From positions 1-5,774 of the forward strand of contig SKKC01000285.1 in NCBI GenBank assembly GCA_007121695.1: a DNA stretch of 5,774 nucleotides, read 5' to 3'. The notes beneath the pieces were generated by a model. That model ran no database searches and had not been told where the DNA came from. It saw nothing but the letters and a program-made list of their open reading frames with translations. Positions 1 through 5,419 of this stretch are shown one piece after another (the first letter of the stretch is position 1; each line of letters starts with the position of its first letter). The stretch is from Spirochaetales bacterium. GTDB taxonomy: Bacteria > Spirochaetota > Spirochaetia > DSM-27196 > SKKC01. A program made the translations under genes and the position numbers.

Positions 1-465
1 AAACCCGGCATTGAAGTGTAGACCAAAAACGTCCCGGGTACCATTGTCGGGGTCCGAAACGCCTCCAAGTAAGAACAGGTCGCCGAACACATACGGATAC
101 ACATGGTATGCTCTGTTTTGCAGTAGTCGTACCGGAGAGTACGTTAATCTGACAGGGAAAGATGCACCGAACGAGTATTCAATCGGCGCACCGGTAACGT
201 GATCGTCTAAAACCAGTACTCCTTCATGGTAACGGACCGTTTGTATCAGTATTCGCACGAGTCCCACGCTGACAGTGATTCCGTAGTCAGGCCAATGCCG
301 GCCGCCACGGAAGATATCAATGTCCATATAGCCAACAGAGGAATCAAACGGGTACAGGAGTCCGAGCTCAAGCCCTGACACGTATTGCAGGTCATTGGCC
401 AGCACTGGAAATGTTGCGAATGCGAGCAGCGCGGAAAAAACTAACCGACGAGTACGACTCATCAT
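1..465 (-). CDS. Exported beta-rich protein, probable outer-membrane/periplasmic protein (3' end outside window)
   Basis: The frame stays open from the ATG at 463-465 to base 1, giving 155 residues without a stop, so the C-terminus lies outside the window. The N-terminus is a clear Sec signal peptide: basic residues SRTRR at 3-7, a hydrophobic core at about 8-20, and a V-L-A cleavage site at 21-23 followed by ND. There is no lipobox cysteine. The mature part is rich in aromatic and beta-branched residues in alternating runs, for example the strand around YGITVSVGLVRILIQ, with Gly/Asp turns, as in small outer-membrane beta-barrels. I do not recognise the family. A second ATG (460-462) follows directly. 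No Shine-Dalgarno is visible, but a promoter with a perfect TTGACA box ends only a few bases upstream, so the mRNA may be leaderless. GC is lower than in the neighbouring operon. The signal peptide is seen directly; the barrel assignment is inference. Confidence 0.75.
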   Translation of the reverse strand, partial: MMSRTRRLVFSALLAFATFPVLANDLQYVSGLELGLLYPFDSSVGYMDIDIFRGGRHWPDYGITVSVGLVRILIQTVRYHEGVLVLDDHVTGAPIEYSFGASFPVRLTYSPVRLLQNRAYHVYPYVFGDLFLLGGVSDPDNGTRDVFGLHFNAGF

Positions 466-470
466 ATGCT

Positions 471-499
471 ATTTTTTTACCGAATACCTGAGTTGTCAA
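471..499 (-). promoter_or_regulatory. Sigma70-type promoter for the exported protein gene at 1-465
   Basis: Read on the minus strand, a perfect -35 TTGACA (494-499) is followed by a 17-base spacer and an A-rich -10, AAAAAT (471-476, 4 of 6 matches). The start codon begins 5 bases past the -10, which would place transcription initiation at or within a base or two of the ATG. Confidence 0.5.
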
Positions 500-553
500 C
501 GAGTATTTCTGTCGTAGCTGGATCAACAACGCTGCCATAGATATTGGATAGAC

Positions 554-579
554 CACTGGGCGGAGGATCGCCTGCAGTG
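554..579. repeat. Hairpin/inverted repeat next to the cyclophilin promoter
   Basis: The left arm CACTGGGCG (554-562) pairs with CGCC (569-572) and CAGTG (575-579), giving a 9-bp stem with a 6-base loop and a 2-base TG bulge. It ends one base before the TATACT hexamer and covers the position of a -35 box. It has no following T-tract, so it is unlikely to be a terminator. An operator or a DNA cruciform are possible, and so is chance. Confidence 0.35.
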
Positions 580-586
580 CTATACT
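578..586 (+). promoter_or_regulatory. Extended -10 promoter for the cyclophilin/GNAT operon
   Basis: TGCTATACT fits the extended -10 form TGnTATAAT with one mismatch. No good -35 hexamer lies 17 bases upstream, which is normal for extended -10 promoters. Initiation near 593 would give a leader of about 32 bases containing the AGGAG ribosome-binding site. Confidence 0.45.
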
Positions 587-624
587 CCAGCTGTTCCAGA
601 CTAACAGAATAGGAGCACGATCTC

Positions 625-1242
625 ATGCTTCGACGACTCATAACCCTTGCTGCCGTCCTGACGCTTACTGTCTCGCTGTCCTTGACTGCTGATTCGCTGC
701 CCGATGGTTTGTACGCGCGCATGCAGACGAACCGAGGGACCATTCTGCTCGAACTCGAGTTCGAGCGTACCCCGCTGACCGTTGCCAACTTTGTCGGCCT
801 CGCCGAGGGAACCATATCGCATAGCCGATCCGGAAGCCCGCGCTTTTTCGATGGACTGCGCTTTCACCGCGTCATTGCCGACTTCATGATTCAGGGCGGA
901 GATCCGCTCGGAAACGGTACCGGGGGGCCCGGCTATACCTTTGCCGACGAGTTTCACCCGCAGCTTCGCCATGACGGACCCGGGGTGCTGTCCATGGCAA
1001 ATCGCGGACCTGCCACGAACGGAAGCCAGTTCTTTATTACGCACGTGGCGACCCCGTGGCTCAACGGAGCTCACACCGTGTTTGGTCGCGTTGTAGAGGG
1101 ACAGAACGTCGTCGACGCGGTCCGCCAGGGCGACACCATACAATCGGTACGCATAGAGCGTGTCGGACCCGCCGCCGAGGCGTTCCAGGTCGACCAGCAG
1201 ATGTTCAACCGTCTCCGCACCGAAGCCGCACAGCGAAGGTAA
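625..1242 (+). CDS. Exported cyclophilin-type peptidyl-prolyl cis-trans isomerase
   Basis: This enzyme catalyses cis-trans isomerisation of X-Pro bonds, and here probably helps fold exported proteins in the periplasm. Residues 1 to about 21 are a signal peptide (MLRR, then a Leu/Val/Thr-rich core ending near LTA-DS), with no lipobox. The cyclophilin domain runs from about 29 to 181. By analogy with human CypA the active site is complete: R82, F87 and Q90 in FHRVIADFMIQGGDP; M124, N126, Q135 and F137 in SMANRGPATNGSQFFIT; and W145, L146 and H150 in TPWLNGAH. Trp at 145 is the cyclosporin-binding residue of eukaryotic cyclophilins, a position that is Phe in E. coli PpiA. A helical tail of about 24 residues follows. 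AGGAG (611-615) sits 9 bases before the ATG. It is the first gene of an operon with the GNAT/membrane gene, 27 bases downstream. The family call is secure; the periplasmic location rests on the signal peptide. Confidence 0.95.
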   Translation: MLRRLITLAAVLTLTVSLSLTADSLPDGLYARMQTNRGTILLELEFERTPLTVANFVGLAEGTISHSRSGSPRFFDGLRFHRVIADFMIQGGDPLGNGTGGPGYTFADEFHPQLRHDGPGVLSMANRGPATNGSQFFITHVATPWLNGAHTVFGRVVEGQNVVDAVRQGDTIQSVRIERVGPAAEAFQVDQQMFNRLRTEAAQRR

Positions 1243-1269
1243 TCCGTACCGCACAGGAGGGCCGCGTCT

Positions 1270-2373
1270 ATGGATGCACACGTCCGGGAAATGCAGCCGC
1301 AGGAGAAGAAGACGCTGCGGCAGGTCATGCGCCGGTGCTTTGGCTGGTTTGCGTCGCTGTTTTTTGACCTTGGTTCGAAGGCCTACGTCTATGAACTCGA
1401 GGGGCGCATCGTCGGCGGCACAACCGTATCGAAGTTCAGGATTGATGATGAACGAAGTGGCGGGGTCGTGAAGTGGATTTTCACCCTGCCCGAAGCGCGC
1501 GGGCGCGGTGCTGCCTCGGCGCTGCTCGACGCCGCCATGGAATGGTTCGACGCGCAGCAGTGCGACGCGGTGTTCGCCTGCATAGAAGGCTATAACACCG
1601 CGAGCAGCAACCGCTTTTCTTCCCGCGGGTTCAGTATCATGAGCCTGCGCGAACAGCTCTCACGATATGGACTTCGGACCGCGATCGTCTGGGTGCAGAG
1701 CGTGTACTTCGTCACCATAGGGCATTTCCTCTGGGCACGCGTTATCGACAGCGACGAGGCCGCGGAGGCCCGTTCCGCGACCACGGGAAACCCGAGTCAG
1801 GCGCTGAGCTTCCTTGTCACCGCAGCTCTGCATGTTCTGTTCGCCATGCTGCTGGTGCTTCGTAGCGGAGATCAGCTGACCACGGGCTTCGCCCTGACCT
1901 TCCTGGTGGTCGTGCCTTCGCTCTTTGGCATTCGGCTGCTTTCAATGCGGCTTGCCGCCTCGATGCGAGGGCTTGCGACTGAGTATCGCCCCTGGGACGC
2001 TGGCGTCGTTCTGTCCTTCCTGGTGCACCTGCTGTTCGGCGGGATCTTCCCCTCAACAGGGGCCCTGTATCCGAAGGCTCAGGTCTACCGCTATCGGGAC
2101 GAACTTCCCCGTCTGGGCTTCATGGCCTTCGCCGGGGCAGCCGAACTGCTTGGGACGGGCTGGGTAATCTACGCGCTCACGCGCAGTGGTGTTTCCTTTG
2201 CGGATGCGTTGCCGCTACAGGTCGCGCTGACCTATGTCCGGGTATTTCTGATCTTCGACGTGCTGATCCCGATCTTCCCCTTCGAGTGCTTCAACGGCAA
2301 GCGCATCTTCGACTGGAACCGGATTCTCTGGTTCGGCTGCGCGGCGGCAACGGTTGGACTGTGGCTGGTGTAG
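1270..2373 (+). CDS. GNAT N-acetyltransferase domain fused to a degenerate M50 (site-2-protease-like) membrane domain
   Basis: The start is fixed by a perfect AGGAGG (1255-1260), 9 bases before the ATG. Residues 1 to about 132 form a GNAT domain. The acetyl-CoA pyrophosphate loop is R77-G-R-G80-A-A-S, and the motif-B region follows (IEGYNTASSNRFSSRGF, 105-121). Residues from about 138 on form five to seven membrane segments (about 138-155, 179-198, 205-223, 244-262, 283-302, 314-337, 351-366). This part follows the layout I know from M50 metalloproteases: a helix with the HExxH site, then EYRPW, a glycine-rich FPSTGALYP loop, GFMAFAGAAEL, and a C-terminal IPIFPFECFNGKRIFDWN. The expected HExxH position reads MRLAA (226-230), and the expected LDG reads FNG (341-343), so all metal ligands are missing. 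It is probably a catalytically dead protease scaffold that binds or positions a membrane substrate for acetylation. That role is inference, and the substrate is unknown. Confidence 0.8.
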   Translation: MDAHVREMQPQEKKTLRQVMRRCFGWFASLFFDLGSKAYVYELEGRIVGGTTVSKFRIDDERSGGVVKWIFTLPEARGRGAASALLDAAMEWFDAQQCDAVFACIEGYNTASSNRFSSRGFSIMSLREQLSRYGLRTAIVWVQSVYFVTIGHFLWARVIDSDEAAEARSATTGNPSQALSFLVTAALHVLFAMLLVLRSGDQLTTGFALTFLVVVPSLFGIRLLSMRLAASMRGLATEYRPWDAGVVLSFLVHLLFGGIFPSTGALYPKAQVYRYRDELPRLGFMAFAGAAELLGTGWVIYALTRSGVSFADALPLQVALTYVRVFLIFDVLIPIFPFECFNGKRIFDWNRILWFGCAAATVGLWLV

Positions 2374-2387
2374 GCTCGATGCCTTGG

Positions 2388-2414
2388 GCCTGACTCCATG
2401 CCGAAGTCTCAGGC
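2388..2414. terminator. Possible bidirectional stem-loop between convergent genes
   Basis: GCCTGA (2388-2393) and TCAGGC (2409-2414) form a perfect 6-bp inverted repeat with a 15-base loop. Inside it, GACT and AGTC offer an alternative bulged 8-bp stem. It fills the 35-base gap between the GNAT/membrane gene and the deacetylase gene and includes the latter's stop codon. No T-tract follows on either strand, so termination would be weak. Confidence 0.35.
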
Positions 2415-3344
2415 TGATGCGCTGAGCGCGTCGATTTCGTACACACTGCACGCCGACCGGTGCAGCGTACAGTGGCGGTCGGCCAGCGCGCGAACGTCGC
2501 GGTCGTAGCCGCCGCCAATAACCCCTGCAACGGGTATCCCGCGCTGCCTGAAAAACCCGAACACCATGCAGTCGCGCTCTCCAATGTCGGACAGGCTCAG
2601 GTCAAGTTTTCCCAGGCGGTCCCCCGCAAACACGTCAACTCCTGCGTCGTAGAGCACAAGGTCGGGCTCCGCCGCGTCGAGCAGGACCGGAAGTTCCCGT
2701 GCCAGGCGCGAAAGGTATGCGTCACCTCCCATGCCGTCGGGCAGTCCTACATCCATGTCCCCCGGCGTCTTCCGGAAGGGAAAGTTACTCTGGCAGTGCA
2801 TGGAAAAGGTGAACACGCTCGGGTCGTCGTGAAACGCTGCCGCGGTCCCGTCGCCCTGGTGCACGTCGAGATCGAGCACAAGCACTCGCGAAACCTCCCT
2901 TTCCTGCGTCAGTGTCCGCGCGGCGACAGCAAGATCATTGAAAATGCAGAACCCGGAGCCGAACCCCGGGTGCGCGTGGTGCGTGCCTCCCGCCATGTTG
3001 CAGGCTACACCGTGCTCGAGCGCGAGCCGCGCGGTCAGCAGTGTGCCGCCGACCGCCGTACAGGTTCGTTTTGCGAGCGCGCTGCTCCACGGCAGGCCCA
3101 TGCGGCGCATCGCGTCGCGCGTAAGTGTTCCCTCGAGGAAACTCCGGACATAGGCCTGCGTGTGCACCGACGTCAGTAGCGCTTCGTCCGCAATCTCGGG
3201 AACGAAGGTATTATCATCTCCCGCGATTCCCTCGTCCCGCAGAATCTCGTTGACCAGACCGAACTTCGGCATGGGGAAGCGGTGGCCTTCGGGCAGGGGA
3301 CATACGTAGTCTGAGTGGTATACGAGGGGCAGTCTGTCGGGCAC
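2409..3344 (-). CDS. Histone-deacetylase-family amidohydrolase (class IV/HDAC11-like)
   Basis: This is a zinc-dependent deacetylase of the arginase/deacetylase fold, cytoplasmic, 311 residues (usual for short bacterial members). Catalytic residues are all present by analogy with HDAC8: the H122-H123 pair in GGTHHAHPGFGSGFCIFND; charge-relay residues D158 and D165; zinc ligands D160 and H162 in VLDLDVHQGDGT and D237 in YDAGVDVFAGDRLG; and transition-state Tyr Y280 in GGGYDRD. The N-terminal LPLVYHSDYVCPLPEGHRFPMPKF is a family hallmark, which supports the GTG start at 3342-3344 over the internal ATG at residue 25. No Shine-Dalgarno precedes that GTG, and a promoter lies close by, so the message may be leaderless. 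The gene stands alone, divergent from the small beta protein and convergent with the GNAT fusion. Relatives act on acetylated lysine, polyamines or other acetamides, and the substrate cannot be read from sequence. Confidence 0.93.
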   Translation of the reverse strand: MPDRLPLVYHSDYVCPLPEGHRFPMPKFGLVNEILRDEGIAGDDNTFVPEIADEALLTSVHTQAYVRSFLEGTLTRDAMRRMGLPWSSALAKRTCTAVGGTLLTARLALEHGVACNMAGGTHHAHPGFGSGFCIFNDLAVAARTLTQEREVSRVLVLDLDVHQGDGTAAAFHDDPSVFTFSMHCQSNFPFRKTPGDMDVGLPDGMGGDAYLSRLARELPVLLDAAEPDLVLYDAGVDVFAGDRLGKLDLSLSDIGERDCMVFGFFRQRGIPVAGVIGGGYDRDVRALADRHCTLHRSACSVYEIDALSASA

Positions 3345-3353
3345 GGGGGTAAG

Positions 3354-3381
3354 ATACTATGTGGAGCGTGCTGCGGGACAA
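3354..3381 (-). promoter_or_regulatory. Candidate promoter for the deacetylase gene
   Basis: On the minus strand, TTGTCC (3376-3381, 4/6) is followed by a 16-base spacer and TAGTAT (3354-3359, 4/6). The GTG start lies 9 bases past the -10, predicting a leader of about 1-3 bases, which agrees with the absence of a Shine-Dalgarno. Its -35 overlaps that of the divergent promoter. Confidence 0.35.
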
Positions 3382-3404
3382 TACCGCGCAGGATTTTCTA
3401 TACT
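3375..3404 (+). promoter_or_regulatory. Candidate promoter for the small beta protein gene
   Basis: GGGACA (3375-3380, 4/6) is followed by an 18-base spacer and TATACT (3399-3404, 5/6). The ATG at 3412 is 8 bases past the -10, so initiation would fall at or next to the start codon. There is no usable Shine-Dalgarno: AGGA at 3390-3393 is 18 bases away, and GGA at 3408-3410 is only one base away. Confidence 0.4.
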
Positions 3405-3411
3405 CGTGGAC

Positions 3412-3762
3412 ATGAGCATACACTACAACGGGCGCCGCTTTCGCGGCCGCAGCAACACGGCAAACGGCGAAGTCGGCTCAGAGACGACTTTCGAGTACCA
3501 TCAGGACGGCACACTTCTGTGGGGAATCTACTCCGGCGGCGAGATAGAGTCCGGCCACCTGCTTGGAACAGTGGCAGACGACGGAAGTCTGTCCTTCTGC
3601 TACCACCACCGCAGCGCAACCGGCGCGCTCATGGCCGGGCAGTGTTCCTCCGTCCCCCGCTACGAAGACGACGGCACGCTTGTCCTCGCCGAACGCTGGC
3701 AGTGGCTCACCGGGGATCGTTCCTCCGGGGAGTCGGAGGTGGAAGAAGTGGAAAACCCATGA
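3412..3762 (+). CDS. Small all-beta protein of the family often labelled 'N-acetylglutamate synthase'
   Basis: This 116-residue protein has no signal peptide or membrane segment. From memory, its pattern matches a widespread bacterial family of about 110 residues: Y-N-G-R-x-F-R-x-x-S-N-T at 5-15, N-G-E-V-x-S-E-T-x-F-x-Y at 18-29, Y-S-G-G-E-I at 40-45, and W-Q-W-L-T-G-D-R-S-S-G-E-S at 96-108. Short beta strands alternate with Gly/Asp turns, giving a MORN-like or open-barrel look. Databases often call such proteins 'n-acetylglutamate synthase'. Nothing here resembles a GNAT or amino-acid-kinase domain, so that name should not be taken as function. The ATG at 3412 matches the family N-terminus; an upstream GTG at 3361 would add 17 residues across the promoter. 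The last residues (ESEVEEVENP) are acidic. The stop overlaps another ATG (ATGA) that opens only seven codons. Confidence 0.8.
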   Translation: MSIHYNGRRFRGRSNTANGEVGSETTFEYHQDGTLLWGIYSGGEIESGHLLGTVADDGSLSFCYHHRSATGALMAGQCSSVPRYEDDGTLVLAERWQWLTGDRSSGESEVEEVENP

Positions 3763-3782
3763 AAATCAAGCTGGATCGCTAA
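3759..3782 (+). other. Seven-codon ORF coupled by ATGA to the small beta protein gene
   Basis: The ATG at 3759-3761 overlaps the TGA at 3760-3762 of the preceding gene. It reads MKIKLDR and then TAA at 3780-3782, just where base composition drops. An ATGA overlap usually couples translation of the next operon gene, so this may be the stub of a lost downstream gene. Chance is also quite possible. Confidence 0.2.
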
Positions 3783-3791
3783 CGACTACGG
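3775..3791 (+). repeat. Left copy of an imperfect direct repeat flanking the low-GC block
   Basis: ATCG-ct-AACG-a-CTACGG. All 14 bases of the right-hand copy at 5455-5468 are present in the same order, with two small insertions. It covers the 3' end, including the stop codon, of the toroid gene. It was found by eye, and chance similarity is not excluded. Confidence 0.3.
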
Positions 3792-4895
3792 CCTGCGGGG
3801 TACACAGTGAACCTGGCTATACGTCCACGGGACCGAGACCGTGTCATATCCGAGTTCAACCATCATTTTGATCGTGCCCATATACATCAGCGTTCCCCAG
3901 GTATCGCTTTCGCTGTGGCCCGGGCTCATCGCGATTCCAGCATGATCCCGCATTGCGGCATCATGGAAAAATGAGAATCCACCGTCGTCCTTCTGAACCT
4001 CTAATACGAGTGGTAAACGATGGCGTGCCCAGGCAGATACGTCTTCCGTGCGATAGGTCGTCCAGCGAGATGCGGAATATAGCATGACTGCCAAATCCAG
4101 ATCATTACAGGCATAGCCGTGTGTCCAGTCATAGAACTGTGGATCATCGGCTGCACTCAGGCATGTATCTATCATTCGATCAGCTCTTGCATAGGGGTAG
4201 CTAATTCCGTTCCATGTCGTTCGCATTAAGTGAAAGGAACGGTTAATGTGAGGGACGTAGGGTGGGTAGGTCTGCCCGCGTGGCCACAGGCCGGTTTGTG
4301 TATCCTGTATGTCGACCAGGTACGACATGAGACGTTCCCATTGTCTCGAAGCGTCAGTAACTCCCAGTTGTACGTTTAACCGCACCAGCTCGCCGAAATC
4401 ACCGATGGCAAACGGGTTGTGAGCGCCGGTAGTAATCCGGGTCTTGTTGATTAATGCCTCGGGTGTCATTTCAGAGAGATACCGGATCGGGTAGTCGAAT
4501 CGGGACCCCAGTGCTTTTAGCGCAGACGAGCTGGTCATGGTAAAAAACGTGTCGCCTCGGTCAGCTTCCCGGCTGTCGGCCCCTAGCTGACGGCTCTTCC
4601 AGCTTGGGTCAGTGACCAGGCCTGAGTCTCGATTCTGATACGCTTTTAGAACCTGTATCGCCGATTTTCGCTCATTGTCGCTTAAGGGCAGGCCGAGCAT
4701 TACCCAGAGTTCCAGAGCTCCGGTGCTCGCATTCAGCTCCCCGTCCTGTGAAAACGCATTTGCACATAGCTGGAATACACCGAAGGGCTTTCCAACTACG
4801 CACCGTTTTCGTAACCAGCTGGTAACGTGTTCTTTTATGTGTGCAAGTTTGCGTGCAAGCTCATCGGGCTGAATCGGCGGGGAGTTCATATTCAT
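3786..4895 (-). CDS. Alpha/alpha-toroid protein (terpene-cyclase/prenyltransferase-like repeats), unknown function
   Basis: The protein has 369 residues, no signal peptide and no membrane segment, and is therefore probably cytoplasmic. I do not recognise a named family. Three related motifs recur at intervals of about 105-110 residues: Q87-NRDSGL, Q197-DTQTGLW and Q301-KDDGGFSF. Each follows an amphipathic helix, and further helices rich in Trp, Tyr and Asp lie between them. This is the pattern of alpha/alpha toroids such as squalene-hopene cyclase, prenyltransferase beta subunits and some polysaccharide epimerases or lyases. The DxDD motif of protonating cyclases is absent. NDLDLA (264-269) and HSESDTWGTLMY (327-338) are candidate active-site segments. 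The ATG at 4893-4895 lies two bases after the acetyltransferase stop, with AAAGGT ending 7 bases upstream, so the two are translated together. GC is about 47-48% in sampled lines. The fold is inference from the repeats, and the substrate is unknown; it may act on the molecule its partner acetylates. Confidence 0.75.
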   Translation of the reverse strand: MNMNSPPIQPDELARKLAHIKEHVTSWLRKRCVVGKPFGVFQLCANAFSQDGELNASTGALELWVMLGLPLSDNERKSAIQVLKAYQNRDSGLVTDPSWKSRQLGADSREADRGDTFFTMTSSSALKALGSRFDYPIRYLSEMTPEALINKTRITTGAHNPFAIGDFGELVRLNVQLGVTDASRQWERLMSYLVDIQDTQTGLWPRGQTYPPYVPHINRSFHLMRTTWNGISYPYARADRMIDTCLSAADDPQFYDWTHGYACNDLDLAVMLYSASRWTTYRTEDVSAWARHRLPLVLEVQKDDGGFSFFHDAAMRDHAGIAMSPGHSESDTWGTLMYMGTIKMMVELGYDTVSVPWTYSQVHCVPRRP

Positions 4896-4897
4896 GG

Positions 4898-5410
4898 CTA
4901 TGACCTTTGCTTGAGCAGCCGAGCTGGCGCGCCGCCCATAATCGAAAAGGGGTCTACATCCTTGGTCACGACGCTTCCGGCAGCGATGACCGAGCCCCTT
5001 CCGATCCTGACGCCGTCCAGAATAGTTACATTCGAACCGATCCAGACATCATCCTCTATGGCCACACCGATTCTCGTCTCTTTTTGGGTGTGTATGGGCT
5101 GAGCAGGATCCGTGAAAATATGGTTGGCGGGGATAATCACCGAGTGAGTGGCGATTCTTACTCCGTTGCCCAGAGTCAAGCCTCCGTGTCCGTACAATAT
5201 GGTGTAGGGGTTAACGGTGCAATCGTCTCCCATAGTTATAAAGCCACCGTAGGGGAGGAGCATTGCCCCGGGATGAATGACGCACCGCTTTCCGATCCGT
5301 ATAGGTCCGCTCGCTCCGTCCAGTCGCGCATCGGGTGCTACCAGGGTCGCATGATCAGTTGAAATTTGCTCAACACCAGTCTGATACTCGTGCCACCATT
5401 GAAACTTCAT
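4898..5410 (-). CDS. Left-handed beta-helix (hexapeptide) O-acetyltransferase, CatB/WbbJ-like
   Basis: This 170-residue enzyme would transfer acetyl from acetyl-CoA to a hydroxyl or amino group, typically on a sugar of a surface polysaccharide. Hexapeptide repeats ([LIV]GxxxX) run from about 38 to 150: IRIGKRCVIHPGAM, ITMGDDCTVNPYTIL, LTLGNGVRIATHSVI, VAIEDDVWIGSNVTILDGVRIGRGSVIAAGSVVTKDV. The likely catalytic His is H97 in IIPANHIF, in the extended loop that precedes TRIGVAIEDDVWIG. The C-terminal MGGAPARLLK (158-167) is typical of the family. Length fits the short WbbJ/maltose-acetyltransferase class. A strong GGGAGG (5415-5420) sits 4 bases before the ATG. It is the first gene of the pair with the toroid gene. 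Donor and fold are secure from the family; the acceptor cannot be told. Confidence 0.92.
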   Translation of the reverse strand: MKFQWWHEYQTGVEQISTDHATLVAPDARLDGASGPIRIGKRCVIHPGAMLLPYGGFITMGDDCTVNPYTILYGHGGLTLGNGVRIATHSVIIPANHIFTDPAQPIHTQKETRIGVAIEDDVWIGSNVTILDGVRIGRGSVIAAGSVVTKDVDPFSIMGGAPARLLKQRS

Positions 5411-5419
5411 GAGTCCTCC

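Larger units (their letters stand above)
477..620 (-). other. Possible gene remnant (C-terminal fragment) upstream of the exported protein gene
   Basis: A minus-strand frame ends at the TAA at 477-479. Its last 45 or so codons lie outside the cyclophilin gene. They read as plausible protein (residues such as LEQLEYSTAGDPPPSG and SVVDPATTEILVDNSG), with codon use like that of the lower-GC gene just downstream. The frame stays open further, into the antisense of the cyclophilin gene, but that part looks like a shadow, and no start or RBS fits. It may be the tail of a decayed or displaced gene that once preceded the exported protein gene. It could equally be a chance open frame across a promoter region. 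Confidence 0.2.

Noticed and set aside
441..478. T-run (472-478) preceded by GAGT/ACTC as a plus-strand terminator
   Set aside because: The stem is only 4 bp, no plus-strand gene precedes it, and the run is better explained as the A-rich -10 region of the minus-strand promoter.
601..1281. Long minus-strand open frame opposite the cyclophilin gene
   Set aside because: It is antisense to a clear cyclophilin with a complete active site. It has no RBS, and its residue content (many Arg, Gly and Ser) is that of a shadow of a GC-rich gene.
2460..3179. 239-codon plus-strand open frame opposite the deacetylase gene
   Set aside because: The minus-strand frame has all HDAC catalytic motifs. The plus frame is basic, has no recognisable domain and has no ribosome-binding site.
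3361..3411. Upstream GTG start that would add 17 residues to the small beta protein
   Set aside because: The extension runs through the promoter region, has no ribosome-binding site, and precedes the conserved family N-terminus that begins at the ATG at 3412.
4907..5362. 151-codon plus-strand open frame opposite the acetyltransferase
   Set aside because: It lies wholly antisense to a hexapeptide-repeat protein, and its apparent repetitiveness only mirrors those repeats.
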